In this document: positions 45,224-54,221 of the stretch, piece after piece
Position numbering within the stretch: the first letter of the stretch is position 1
Layout: each line of letters begins with the position of its first letter
DNA from: Clostridium tertium
GTDB taxonomy: Bacteria > Bacillota > Clostridia > Clostridiales > Clostridiaceae
Direction of reading: 5' to 3'
Assembly (NCBI RefSeq): GCF_017873245.1
Contig: NZ_JAGGJY010000006.1
Location: forward strand, 120,540-184,539
DNA: 64,000 bases
Translations under genes and position numbers: made by a program
The notes under the pieces: generated by a model
The model's input: only the letters and a program-made list of their open reading frames with translations
Databases searched by the model: none
Told to the model about the DNA's origin: nothing

Positions 45224-45411
45224 TATTTTGCGAAGCAAAATAGTGAAGAGTGAAATAGTTAATAGGGAAAAAGTTAAGGAGAAAATCCTTACAGGATTTT
45301 TTTAATAAAAGGTGCTTTGCATTTATAGATTAAATTTTGCGTAGCAAAATATCCTAAGCTTTTCACTATTTCACTTCTAACTTTTCACTAATAAATTGCT
45401 TCGCAATTTAT
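45224..45411. repeat. Palindromic MITE-like intergenic element (copy B)
   Basis: The element is bounded by mirror hairpins whose cores are TTGCGAAGCAA (left) and its complement TTGCTTCGCAA (right). Internally it has related arms containing GTGAAATAGT, the hairpin AAAATCCT-TAC-AGGATTTT (45282-45300), and another hairpin core TTGCGTAGCAA near 45338. The layout resembles the element at 36618-36864. It lies between the response-regulator gene and a lipoprotein gene and ends 3 bp before the lipoprotein stop. Confidence 0.65.
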
Positions 45412-45413
45412 AA

Positions 45414-46493
45414 CTAAGGTGTATATTGTCTGTAGATTGAGTAAGCAACTCCATTTTTTAGTTCTATCCAACATAGGGTTTCTCTATGAGTTATAGGTTT
45501 TTCATCACTTATATCTAAATTTCCTATATCCATAGGATTTCTTAAATCAATATAATTTATAAAATCATTAAATGAAGCTTCTTCATTTATAGAAGAATTT
45601 TTAGGTGGTGGAACATTATATCCTAATGCTAGAAAATCGTGATTTAATAATTGGAAGCTGCAATTACTTGATATCTCATAGGTGGTTAATTTACTATTAT
45701 TATTTCTTATATAATAACCATCTGGAACATAAGGCTCTCCATTTTCTAGATAAGCAATTTTTTCGTTATCTTTTAATGCTTCTCTTAAAGCAATTTCATT
45801 TCCAAAGTAAAATTCAACTAAGTCAACATCTATATAGGTTTTTCCATCAATAGAATAGATATTATTGATACATCCAATTTGTTTATCATAAACATTTTTT
45901 AAAACTGTCAAAGTAAATTCTACATGCCTTCCATACTCTTCATTTGTGCCATAATAAGTGAAAGTACCAGCGCTTGAAGTATCAACAGTTGCTACATTCC
46001 AAGTTAAAGGAAGTAAAAGCGAGGTTCCATTTATATCAGTAGATACACTTCCAGGAAGGTTATATTCTGATTCCTGATAAATAGAATCTGCAAGCTTAAT
46101 TACCTCAAATTTAGATGAAATTTCTTTAGCTATTGATTTCATATTTTCAGTATCAACATTATTGGCTAAAGCAGATTTTATTATAAAGTAAGCATCATCA
46201 TATTTATTAGAATTCATATAAATATCTTTTATTTCTAAATACAAATCCTTATTAGATTTATCTAAAGAAATTGCTTTATTAAAATAGGCTTTTGCCTCAT
46301 CATATTTATTATCAGTTAGAAGTTTTTTAGCATTGGTAATAGCTTCATCAACTTCATTTTCTTCTACCAAAATTTCTTCTGAAGTATTATTAGAAACTGT
46401 TACTTTTTTTGTTGTGTCAGTACAAGAAAAGAGGGAGGAGGTTAATATTAAAAAAAGTGGGATAATAGTTAGTTTTATAAATTTTTTATTCAT
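45414..46493 (-). CDS. TPR and Ig-like-domain lipoprotein, paralog 1
   Basis: This 359-residue exported lipoprotein has the lipobox SLFSC with C24 lipidated, two to three TPR units (about residues 45-130, with DEAKAYFNKAISLDKSNKDL) and a Big_4-type Ig-like domain (about 150-210, LPLTWNVATVDTSSAGTF). Its C-terminal region is of unknown function. It is a clear paralog of the gene immediately upstream (24-bp gap, same domain order). The substrate or partner is unknown. Confidence 0.85.
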   Translation of the reverse strand: MNKKFIKLTIIPLFLILTSSLFSCTDTTKKVTVSNNTSEEILVEENEVDEAITNAKKLLTDNKYDEAKAYFNKAISLDKSNKDLYLEIKDIYMNSNKYDDAYFIIKSALANNVDTENMKSIAKEISSKFEVIKLADSIYQESEYNLPGSVSTDINGTSLLLPLTWNVATVDTSSAGTFTYYGTNEEYGRHVEFTLTVLKNVYDKQIGCINNIYSIDGKTYIDVDLVEFYFGNEIALREALKDNEKIAYLENGEPYVPDGYYIRNNNSKLTTYEISSNCSFQLLNHDFLALGYNVPPPKNSSINEEASFNDFINYIDLRNPMDIGNLDISDEKPITHRETLCWIELKNGVAYSIYRQYTP

Positions 46494-46517
46494 TGTAAAG
46501 TCTCCTTTTAAAATATT

Positions 46518-47540
46518 TTATGGTAAGTATTGTTCAGAAATTTTATAAACTGAGCCATTCTTTATATCAACCCAAACTAGTAGTATTCTTGCATTATTAT
46601 TTTTAGTATCATTAAATGCTTTAAGGAAATTATCATAAGAAGAATTTACTAGTGTTCCACTAGTTTCATAATTATCGAGTTTTAGAGTAGCTGAGCATAA
46701 AGAATACATACAATTGTTATCTATTTGGTATTTAGTAATAGCAGCAGAATTATTTCTTATCCAAACTGGAGCTGGTAAAAAGTATTCACCATTTTCATCA
46801 ATTCCGGCTTTTCCATCTTTAATAGCTTCTCTAAGTGCTTCTTCTCTTCTAAAATAAAATTCAATTAAATCTAAATCAATATATAACTTTCCATTGTCCA
46901 TATAAAAATCTTTTACCCATCCAATTTGCTTATCATAAACATTTTCCATAACTGTAATTTCCATATTTACTTTTCTACCATAATCCTCATTAAAGCCTTC
47001 ATAAATGAATATACCTACAGTAGAGGAATCAACTACTTGATTATCCCAAGTTACAGGAATCGATATAGATTCACCTGAAATTACAGCTTTGACTTCATTT
47101 GGTAAGGTATAACTAGTATCTTGATATATGGATAGGTTCATGTTAATAGATTCAAATTTAGATGAAATATCCTTTAAAATTAATTTCATATTTTCAATAT
47201 CTATATTATTTGTTAAAGCTGTTTTTATAATGAAATAGGCATCATCAAATCTATTAAAAGACAAATATATGTCCTTAATTTTTAAATAAATATCTTTATT
47301 ACTTTTGTCTAATGATAAGGCCTTATTAAAGTATTCCTTAGCTTCATTAAAATTATTTTCAGTAAGATATTTCTCACCAGTTTTTATTGCCTCATTTATT
47401 TCATTTTCTTCAGAAGAAATTTCATTTTTAGTATCTTCCGAGATAGTTATTTTCTTTGAAGTGTTTTGGCAAGATACAAATGTTGATGATACAGTAATAA
47501 TGGATATAATAATTATCTTTGAAAAAAGTTTTTTATTCAT
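46518..47540 (-). CDS. TPR and Ig-like-domain lipoprotein, paralog 2
   Basis: The 340-residue lipoprotein has lipobox TFVSC with C24 lipidated, TPR units containing NEAKEYFNKALSLDKSNKDI, an Ig-like Big_4 domain with IPVTWDNQVVDSSTVGIF, and a C-terminal tail matching that of paralog 1 in VYDKQIG and FYF-EALREA-like blocks. It is first in a two-gene minus-strand unit. The tandem copies probably arose by duplication. Confidence 0.85.
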   Translation of the reverse strand: MNKKLFSKIIIISIITVSSTFVSCQNTSKKITISEDTKNEISSEENEINEAIKTGEKYLTENNFNEAKEYFNKALSLDKSNKDIYLKIKDIYLSFNRFDDAYFIIKTALTNNIDIENMKLILKDISSKFESINMNLSIYQDTSYTLPNEVKAVISGESISIPVTWDNQVVDSSTVGIFIYEGFNEDYGRKVNMEITVMENVYDKQIGWVKDFYMDNGKLYIDLDLIEFYFRREEALREAIKDGKAGIDENGEYFLPAPVWIRNNSAAITKYQIDNNCMYSLCSATLKLDNYETSGTLVNSSYDNFLKAFNDTKNNNARILLVWVDIKNGSVYKISEQYLP

Positions 47541-47729
47541 TTTTAACCTCCAGTTAAATTCTATATTTATATCATATAAGGAAGAAATTTCTAAAGATTA
47601 TATAGTTATTTCTAAAATATTTCCAAATGAAAATTATTTTGATAATAGAGTTTCTAAAGTTATATATGCTAAGGTGTTAGATAAAGTATTCGACATTATA
47701 AATAATATAGATGTATATGAGGTGAAGAT

Positions 47730-49766
47730 ATGCCAGGAGTTTTTAATGTAGGTAATTCGTATAATACAAATAATAAAAGAATATCTAGTAAGTTAACTTT
47801 TGATTCTGGTGAGAAGTTTTCAGGTAAAATAATTAAAAAAGACGATAAAAATGAAGTTACTATAAAGCTAATAGATGGTTGGGAATTTTCTGCACAAATA
47901 GATGGAGATGTGGAAGGATTAGAAAGTGGATTACAAAGATTTCAAGTTGAAGGCTTTATTGATGGAAAACTAAAGTTAAAAGTTATTGCTAAGAATATCA
48001 AAGGTGATGAGTTAGCTCAAGGTGAGTTTAATGATATAATTTCTAGTTCAGGACTAAGTAAAGAGGATGTTACTTTATTAAAATCAATGTTAAAGTTTGA
48101 TATTCCTCTTACTAAGGAAAATATAAGAGAAATTAAGGGACTAATTCAATTTCTAGATAAAATACAAGCAAATCCAAAGGAAATAGATGAATTCATTTCT
48201 AAGTATTTAATGGGGAAGGGAATACCTCAAAATAGTGAAGAAGGAATAAAAATTAATAATGTATTAAAAGAGTTTTTAAGCGAGTTTAAAACTTTATCTT
48301 ATGAGGATATTTTATTGTTCATTGAAAATGATATGGAGTTTAATAAAGAAAATATAAAAGGATATAATAATTTATTTAAAGGGAAAGAAAATTTAATAAA
48401 AGTACTTGATAACATTTCTAATTCAATACCTGAACTTAATGATTTTTCAAAGAAGAATATGCTAGAAAATAATTTAAAGCAAAGTATTAAAGGATTAGAT
48501 ACTAGTACTATAAGTCCTAAATCTATAGATGTAGATGGACAAAATATAGAAGAACAAAGAATTTCAAAAATATCTCAATATATTAATGGGCAAGAGACAA
48601 GTATAAATAATAAATTAGCTAATGATGTGTATCAAAAAAGTGATACTGGTAATTCTAAAGTTAGTATATTGTCACTTCTTAAGTCTATTTCAGGGAAAAG
48701 TGAAGATTTACTTAACACATCTTTAAAAGAAATATTAACTAATAGAAGAATGGAGTTCACAAGTAGTGAATTTGATAGAGTCTTCAATTTAATCAATACT
48801 ATGAAATCAGAAGAATTAATAAATAAGCTTAAAGAAACTATATCTGAGTTTAATGAAATTGGTGCTAAAAATATAGTAGATGATTTTAGTGATTATTTGA
48901 ATAAAACTAATAATGAAACTTTAGGGGTGAAAGAGGCTTTAGATTTTAGTAAAGGACAATTAGAAAAAGTACTTTCAAGTGTTATGGGAAAAGGTATAAC
49001 ATTAACAGAAGAGGAATTTTTAAAATTAAAAGATGTTATTAATTTAAAGAATCAAGGAATTATAGATAATGAGGTGTCACAAGATCAGATAGGCAATGAT
49101 TTAGCAAAGGATATACTAACTAAAGATAGTATTATTGGTCTTAATAGTAATAATATTGATAAAGTAAATATAAATGAAAATAATATAATAAATAAAAATC
49201 TAACTACAAGTATTCCAACAAAAGAATTGGTAGAAGCTTCTCTAAATAAAGGAGTAGAAGGTAGTAAGGAAATAATTAAAGATTTAATATCTAATTTAAA
49301 AAGTGAATCTTTAATATCAGAGAAAATTTTAGATATTATAAAAAATAATATTAGTGATATAAAAGTATTTAATAAAATAAGCTCAGAATATTATTATGCA
49401 GATATTCCGGTCAATATAAGGGAAAGAGAATATCCGTGCAAGATAATAGTAAAGGATAATAGAAAAGAAGGTAAAAAGATAGATAGTACAAATGTTAAGA
49501 TGGTAGTAACAGTAGAAACTAAGAATTTAGGTACAGTAGATGGATATATGCAAGTATTAGATAAAAAAATAAATATAGAATTAAAATGTGAAGAAAAATT
49601 TGTTAAAATAATTGATATTACAAAGAGTAAATTAGTTAATAATATAGAAAACATGGGTTTTTTAGTTAATGTGAAAGTATCTAAGAAGGAAAATGAAGTT
49701 TCCTTAACAACATGTAGAGATTTTTTTAGTTCAAATGCTGGAATATCACTCGATAGAAGAGTATAA
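47730..49766 (+). CDS. FliK-like/DUF6240-type flagellar-associated protein
   Basis: The 678-residue soluble protein has an N-terminal beta-rich domain (MPGVFNVGN, FSGKIIKKDDKNEVTIKL), a long low-complexity Asn/Lys/Ser-rich middle and a C-terminal domain (about 560-660) with PVNIREREYPCKIIVKDN and LGTVDGYMQVLDKKINIELK, which resembles the hook-length-control (Flg_hook) domain. I recall this family as DUF6240. It is followed by an FhlB-like gene, as in clostridial flagellar accessory pairs. GAGGTGA precedes the ATG. Confidence 0.7.
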   Translation: MPGVFNVGNSYNTNNKRISSKLTFDSGEKFSGKIIKKDDKNEVTIKLIDGWEFSAQIDGDVEGLESGLQRFQVEGFIDGKLKLKVIAKNIKGDELAQGEFNDIISSSGLSKEDVTLLKSMLKFDIPLTKENIREIKGLIQFLDKIQANPKEIDEFISKYLMGKGIPQNSEEGIKINNVLKEFLSEFKTLSYEDILLFIENDMEFNKENIKGYNNLFKGKENLIKVLDNISNSIPELNDFSKKNMLENNLKQSIKGLDTSTISPKSIDVDGQNIEEQRISKISQYINGQETSINNKLANDVYQKSDTGNSKVSILSLLKSISGKSEDLLNTSLKEILTNRRMEFTSSEFDRVFNLINTMKSEELINKLKETISEFNEIGAKNIVDDFSDYLNKTNNETLGVKEALDFSKGQLEKVLSSVMGKGITLTEEEFLKLKDVINLKNQGIIDNEVSQDQIGNDLAKDILTKDSIIGLNSNNIDKVNINENNIINKNLTTSIPTKELVEASLNKGVEGSKEIIKDLISNLKSESLISEKILDIIKNNISDIKVFNKISSEYYYADIPVNIREREYPCKIIVKDNRKEGKKIDSTNVKMVVTVETKNLGTVDGYMQVLDKKINIELKCEEKFVKIIDITKSKLVNNIENMGFLVNVKVSKKENEVSLTTCRDFFSSNAGISLDRRV

Positions 49767-49788
49767 GCTAAACATCTTAGGAGGAAAA

Positions 49789-50043
49789 ATGAAATATAGA
49801 AAAAAAGCAGCAGCTTTAAAATATGAGGAAAATTTAATAGCTCCAACTGTTACTGCAAGTGGTATGGGACATATTGCAGATAAAATACTTGAAAAAGCAG
49901 AGGAAAATGACGTTCCTATAGTGTATAATAAGGAATTGACAGATCTGCTTTGTAATGTAGATATAGGTGAGTATATACCATCTGATCTTTATGAAGCAGT
50001 AGCTCATATTATTGCATATGTGACAGACTTAGATAGTTTGTAG
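49789..50043 (+). CDS. FhlB-like (FlhB C-terminal domain) protein
   Basis: The 84-residue protein corresponds to the cytoplasmic C-terminal part of FlhB/YscU export switches. APTVTASGMGHIADKILEKAEENDVPI aligns in position with the FlhB PxVxAKGxDxxAxxI segment (shown in part: GMGHIADKILEKA). The autocleavage NPTH is absent and no membrane helices are present. I chose ATG 49789, five bases after AGGAGG, not the upstream ATG at 49735 inside the FliK-like gene. It probably helps flagellar export switching together with its neighbour. Confidence 0.85.
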   Translation: MKYRKKAAALKYEENLIAPTVTASGMGHIADKILEKAEENDVPIVYNKELTDLLCNVDIGEYIPSDLYEAVAHIIAYVTDLDSL

Positions 50044-50171
50044 AATTATAAAGGTAAATATAGTTAATATGTTTTGATATGTGAGCTTTCACATTAGTTA
50101 AGTAATTAATATTCTATAGATAACTTAATGTGTAATGTAAAGAAATTTATGTTAGAAAGGTGGTAGATTAA

Positions 50172-50858
50172 ATGGCTTTATATGCTATTTCAGATCTTCA
50201 TCTTGCTTTTACAACAGACAAACCAATGGACATATTTGGAGCAAAGTGGCTTAAGCATGATGAAAAGATAAAAGAAAATTGGATAAAAAAAATCACAGAT
50301 GAAGATACAGTGCTTATAGCTGGAGATATATCCTGGTCAATGAGATCAGATGAAAGTAAAGTTGATTTAGATTGGATAGATGCGTTACCAGGGAAAAAGA
50401 TAATTTCTAAAGGAAATCATGATTATTGGTGGGGTGGAATATCAAAGCTTAATAGGATGTATGAAAATACGAAATTTCTTCAAAATAATTTTTATACTTA
50501 TGAGGATTATGCTATTTGTGGATCAAGAGGATGGATTTTAGAAGGTAGTGATAGATTCACAGAAAAGGATAAAAAAATATTTGATAGAGAAATTATAAGA
50601 TTAAAACTTTCATTGGATAAGGCTAAAGAAGCAGGATATGAAAACATAGTAGTAATGATACATTATCCACCAATGAATGAAAAAAGAGAAAATTCAGCAT
50701 TCACTAATTTATTTAAAGAGTATGGAGTAAAAAAAGTAATATATGGACATCTACATGGACCTTCCTTAGCAAATGTGCTTAATGGAGAACATGAAGGAAT
50801 TGAATATTTAATGACATCATGTGATTTTTTAGATTTTGATCCAAAAAGAATACTATAA
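50172..50858 (+). CDS. Calcineurin-like metallophosphoesterase
   Basis: The 228-residue protein has the complete metallophosphoesterase motif series: DLHLA (D-x-H), AGDISWS (GD), KGNHDYWWG (GNHD), MIHYPP and YGHLHG (GHxH). It binds two metal ions and hydrolyses phosphoesters; the substrate is unknown. GGTGG precedes the ATG. It is monocistronic with its own terminator. Confidence 0.92.
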   Translation: MALYAISDLHLAFTTDKPMDIFGAKWLKHDEKIKENWIKKITDEDTVLIAGDISWSMRSDESKVDLDWIDALPGKKIISKGNHDYWWGGISKLNRMYENTKFLQNNFYTYEDYAICGSRGWILEGSDRFTEKDKKIFDREIIRLKLSLDKAKEAGYENIVVMIHYPPMNEKRENSAFTNLFKEYGVKKVIYGHLHGPSLANVLNGEHEGIEYLMTSCDFLDFDPKRIL

Positions 50859-50868
50859 GAATAAACTT

Positions 50869-50907
50869 ATCTACACCTTAGTAATAACTGAGGTGTAGAT
50901 TTTTTTA
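50869..50907 (+). terminator. Terminator after the metallophosphoesterase gene
   Basis: A 10-bp perfect stem (ATCTACACCT and its complement) with a 12-base loop is followed by seven T residues. Confidence 0.9.
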
Positions 50908-51067
50908 TTAAAAATATATTAATATTTAAAAAATAAATATTAAGTAATAAGTCTTGTAAAACTTATTACTTAATAGAAGATATTACAAATTATACTCAGA
51001 TAAATAAATTTATATATTAAAAACTAACAAAATTAAAAAAATCTTTGATATAATTAGTCAAGAGTTA

Positions 51068-51095
51068 TTGACAATCAATATCAATTGATTATAAT
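51068..51095 (+). promoter_or_regulatory. Consensus promoter of feoAB
   Basis: TTGACA and TATAAT, both perfect, are separated by 16 bp, 36 bp before the feoA start. The Fur-like site at 51069-51083 overlaps the -35 box and the spacer. Confidence 0.8.
51069..51083 (+). promoter_or_regulatory. Fur box upstream of feoA
   Basis: TGACAATCAATATCA matches the 7-1-7 Fur box (TGATAATnATTATCA, read on the complementary strand) at 12 of 14 positions. It overlaps the feoA -35 box, so iron-loaded Fur would block RNA polymerase. Confidence 0.75.
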
Positions 51096-51130
51096 TATAA
51101 ATATAGAAAATAATGTAAGGGGGAGATTGC

Positions 51131-51352
51131 ATGACTATTTATAATATGAAAGTAGGTCAAACTGGTACAGTTAGGGATATAGTAGGGGATTCAAGACTAG
51201 CAAAAAGGTTAAAAGCTTTAGGTTGTGTAAAGGGGACACAAGTAAAGATTAAATTAGTTGCACCACTTGGAGATCCAATATTAATATCTTTTAGAGGATT
51301 TGACTTAGCTATTAGAAAAAATGATGCAAAAAATATATATTTAAATGTTTAA
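51131..51352 (+). CDS. feoA: Ferrous iron transport protein A
   Basis: The 73-residue SH3-like protein contains MKVGQTGTVRDIVGDSRLAK and ends with FRGFDLAIRKNDAKNIYL, typical of FeoA. It assists FeoB-mediated Fe(II) uptake in the cytoplasm. The ATG follows AAGGGGGA. It lies 12 bp before feoB in a Fur-box-controlled operon. Confidence 0.95.
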   Translation: MTIYNMKVGQTGTVRDIVGDSRLAKRLKALGCVKGTQVKIKLVAPLGDPILISFRGFDLAIRKNDAKNIYLNV

Positions 51353-51364
51353 GGAGATGGGGAA

Positions 51365-53245
51365 ATGATAAATGTAGCATTAGTAGGTAATCCAAACACA
51401 GGAAAAACTACAGTATTTAATGCTTTAACAGGATCAAAACAATATGTAGGCAACTGGCCTGGAGTAACTATCGATAAAAAGTTTGGATTTATAAATAAAG
51501 ATATGAAGTTAGTTGATTTACCAGGTATATATGCTATGGATACTTATTCGAATGAAGAAAAAATAGCAAGAGCTTTTTTAGAATATGAAGATGTAGATGT
51601 TATAATTAACGTAGTAGACTCAACAAATTTAGAAAGAAACTTATATCTCACAACTCAATTAATGCAATTCAATAAACCTATAGTAGTTCTTCTAAATATG
51701 ATTGATATAGCAAAAAAGAGGGGAATTAACATTGATCATAATAAATTAGCTAAAGAATTAGGAGTTACTATACTACCTATATCTGCAAAGACAAAAGAAG
51801 GTCTAGACAATATTGAAAAAACAATAATCGAATCTAAAGAAATTATTCCAAGTTATAATATAAATTTTAAAACAGAAAAAGAAACTTATACTTATATAGA
51901 TAAAATTATTAATAAAAGCTCAAAAGAAAAAGGTAATTCAAAGTACATAGGAGAAAAAATCGATAAATTAGTACTTAATCCAGTGCTTGCATATCCAATA
52001 TTTTTATTAGCACTATTTATAATTTTTAAATTTACATTTAGTTGGTTTGGACAACCTTTAGCAGATGGATTAGATGCTTTTGTTGCTGATACTTTTACAC
52101 CTTTTGTAGAAGGATTAGTTGAGAATTTCTCTTTATGGTTCCAATCATTAATAGTTGATGGTATTGTAGCAGGAGTTGGTGGAGTAATAGTATTCTTTCC
52201 AATAGTATTTACACTTTTCCTTGGAATATCATTTTTAGAAGACAGTGGATATATGTCAAGAGTTGCATTTCTTATGGATAAAATAATGAGAAAAATAGGT
52301 TTATCAGGAAAAGCATTTATTCCAATAATAATGGGATTTGGATGTTCGGCACCAGCTATTATGGCAACTAGAACATTAGAAAGTGAAAAAGATAGAAAAA
52401 TGACTGCATTACTAGCTCCATTAGTATCTTGTGGAGCAAGGTTACCAGTATATGCACTATTTGCATCTATATTCTTTAGTAGTAATCAAGAATTAGTTGT
52501 AATGGGAATTTACCTTTTAGGAATAATTGTAGCAATTTTAGTTGGATTATTATTCAAAAATACATTATTTAAGAAGGATGAGCAGCCATTTATATTAGAA
52601 CTACCTGAATATAAACTTCCAAGTTTGAAAAGTATTATATTAAATGCATGGGATAAATCAAAGGGCTTTATAGTTAGAGCTGGTACATTAATTTTTGCAG
52701 TATCAATAGTTGTATGGTTCTTAACTTATTTCAATATGAATGGATTTACAGAGGAAATAAGCACAAGTTTCTTCGCTACTCTTGGTGGATTTGTAGCACC
52801 AATATTTGAACCATTAGGATTTGGAACATGGGAAGCTGGAGTATCAATATTAACTGGACTTGCAGCTAAAGAGGTTATAATAGGTACTATGGAAATAGTA
52901 TATGGTGATTTAGCAGTTATTTTACCAATAATGTTTACTACTATAACAGCATTAACATTTTTAATATTTGTTTCATTATATACACCATGCTTTGCAGTTA
53001 TAGGGGTTATGAGAAAAGAATATGGAAATAAAATGATGTTATTATCAATAGTATATCAATTTATATTAGCATGGATAGTTGCATATTTATTCAGATTTGT
53101 AGCCACTTTAGTAACAGGTGGAGTAACATTAAGCTATACTATACAATTTTTAATATTCTTAGTAATAGTAACTTTAGGAATTATGATGTTAGTTAAGTAT
53201 TTTAATAAAGAAACAGTAGGAAAAACAGCACATTTAGCAGAATAA
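51365..53245 (+). CDS. feoB: Ferrous iron transporter FeoB
   Basis: This 626-residue Fe(II) transporter has an N-terminal G domain with G1 GNPNTGKTT, G3 DLPGIY and G4 NMID, then a membrane domain of about eight helices with two Gate motifs (GFGCSAPAIMATR and LYTPCFAVIG). The two Gate cysteines expected for metal passage are present. It is shorter than the Escherichia coli protein but complete for Gram-positives. No feoC follows. Confidence 0.96.
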   Translation: MINVALVGNPNTGKTTVFNALTGSKQYVGNWPGVTIDKKFGFINKDMKLVDLPGIYAMDTYSNEEKIARAFLEYEDVDVIINVVDSTNLERNLYLTTQLMQFNKPIVVLLNMIDIAKKRGINIDHNKLAKELGVTILPISAKTKEGLDNIEKTIIESKEIIPSYNINFKTEKETYTYIDKIINKSSKEKGNSKYIGEKIDKLVLNPVLAYPIFLLALFIIFKFTFSWFGQPLADGLDAFVADTFTPFVEGLVENFSLWFQSLIVDGIVAGVGGVIVFFPIVFTLFLGISFLEDSGYMSRVAFLMDKIMRKIGLSGKAFIPIIMGFGCSAPAIMATRTLESEKDRKMTALLAPLVSCGARLPVYALFASIFFSSNQELVVMGIYLLGIIVAILVGLLFKNTLFKKDEQPFILELPEYKLPSLKSIILNAWDKSKGFIVRAGTLIFAVSIVVWFLTYFNMNGFTEEISTSFFATLGGFVAPIFEPLGFGTWEAGVSILTGLAAKEVIIGTMEIVYGDLAVILPIMFTTITALTFLIFVSLYTPCFAVIGVMRKEYGNKMMLLSIVYQFILAWIVAYLFRFVATLVTGGVTLSYTIQFLIFLVIVTLGIMMLVKYFNKETVGKTAHLAE

Positions 53246-53256
53246 GAGAGAAGTTA

Positions 53257-53297
53257 AATAGGTTATACGAAAGACGGAAGTATAACCTATTTTTTTA
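53257..53297 (+). terminator. feoAB terminator
   Basis: A stem of about 11 bp (AATAGGTTATAC and its complement) with a loop of about 10 bases is followed by seven T residues. Confidence 0.9.
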
Positions 53298-53361
53298 TGC
53301 ATAATTTCTATGTAAATTCCTAAAACTATATATAAGGAATTATAATAATATAAAGTAAATA

Positions 53362-53390
53362 TTGACAAAAATAATATAATATTATAATAT
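53362..53390 (+). promoter_or_regulatory. Promoter of the DUF3793 gene
   Basis: TTGACA, a 17-bp spacer and TAATAT lie 65 bp before the start, immediately ahead of a Fur box at 53396. Confidence 0.6.
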
Positions 53391-53395
53391 TTAAT

Positions 53396-53410
53396 TGATA
53401 ATGAATATCA
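53396..53410 (+). promoter_or_regulatory. Fur box upstream of the DUF3793 gene
   Basis: TGATAATGAATATCA matches the 7-1-7 Fur consensus at 13 of 14 positions and lies just past the -10 box. Confidence 0.85.
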
Positions 53411-53454
53411 ATATTAATTAATAAAGAGGATATTTGTAATAGGTGGTGTTATAC

Positions 53455-54096
53455 ATGGATAAAATTGAATTTTATAAAGACTTATTTAAAATTGAAGATA
53501 AAGAATCTATAAAAAAGTTTTTACTATACAATAGTTCACTTGTTATAGCAGGGGTAAAACCTTCAGCAACTGTAACTGTCAATAAAATGTTGAAAGATTT
53601 ATACAAAAGTTGGATTGAATACGGAAAAGATTTTTTAGAGGCTATAAATTTAAGCTTTATTAATTTAAGAGAAGATGAAAATGCCTTAATAATATTAATT
53701 TATAATAATGATATTCTAAAAACACATATATTTAAAACTGAAAATATAGAGTTTTTAAGAAAACTTGGATATGAACATAATAATAATAATATTTCTTATT
53801 ATGTTGAATATTTAAAAGATAGATATGATGAATTTAACTGTCCACATGAACTTGGTATATTTTTAGGAATTCCAATTGATGATGTGAAAAGTTTTATGCA
53901 ATGTAGTTATAAAAAGTGTCTAGGATGTGGATATTGGAAAGTTTATAGCAATTATGAAAAGGCTATAGAAATATTCAGTATATATGATGATGTACGAGAA
54001 AAGACAATGGATAAAATTGTAGAAGGAGAATCTATTGATTCAATAGTAAATAATATAATTTTCAGTAACTACGATAATATTAAAGTATGCATATAA
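53455..54096 (+). CDS. DUF3793 family protein
   Basis: The 213-residue soluble protein matches the DUF3793 pattern: VIAGVKPSATVTV near the N-terminus, then CPHELGIFLGIPIDDVKSFM and GCGYWKVYSNYEKA. The Cys cluster CSYKKCLGCGYW could bind a metal or cofactor. The family has no established function. It has its own promoter and Fur box, so it is probably induced in iron starvation. I chose ATG 53455 after AGGTGG; GTG 53443 lies inside that ribosome site. Confidence 0.88.
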   Translation: MDKIEFYKDLFKIEDKESIKKFLLYNSSLVIAGVKPSATVTVNKMLKDLYKSWIEYGKDFLEAINLSFINLREDENALIILIYNNDILKTHIFKTENIEFLRKLGYEHNNNNISYYVEYLKDRYDEFNCPHELGIFLGIPIDDVKSFMQCSYKKCLGCGYWKVYSNYEKAIEIFSIYDDVREKTMDKIVEGESIDSIVNNIIFSNYDNIKVCI

Positions 54097-54221
54097 TCAA
54101 AATTTTATGAATTGATAATTAATGAGGTAATTCTTTAATTAATAATTTTAGGTGGCGAAATATAAGTTATCGTAGCCTTTATTCGCATTATAAAAAAATT
54201 AAAAGAAAGAGGGTATCTTAA

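Noticed and set aside
47305..47751. Full 148-codon plus-strand ORF before the FliK-like gene
   Set aside because: Its first 80 codons are antisense to the lipoprotein gene and no ribosome site precedes the ATG; only the last part is listed as a weak finding.
49394..49846. 150-codon minus-strand ORF over the FliK-like and FhlB-like genes
   Set aside because: It spans two supported plus-strand genes and reads as hydrophobic antisense translation.
54155..54186. Hairpin GCGAA/TTCGC before the DUF2325 gene as a terminator or riboswitch
   Set aside because: It has no T run and a weak interrupted stem; no known riboswitch pattern was recognised.
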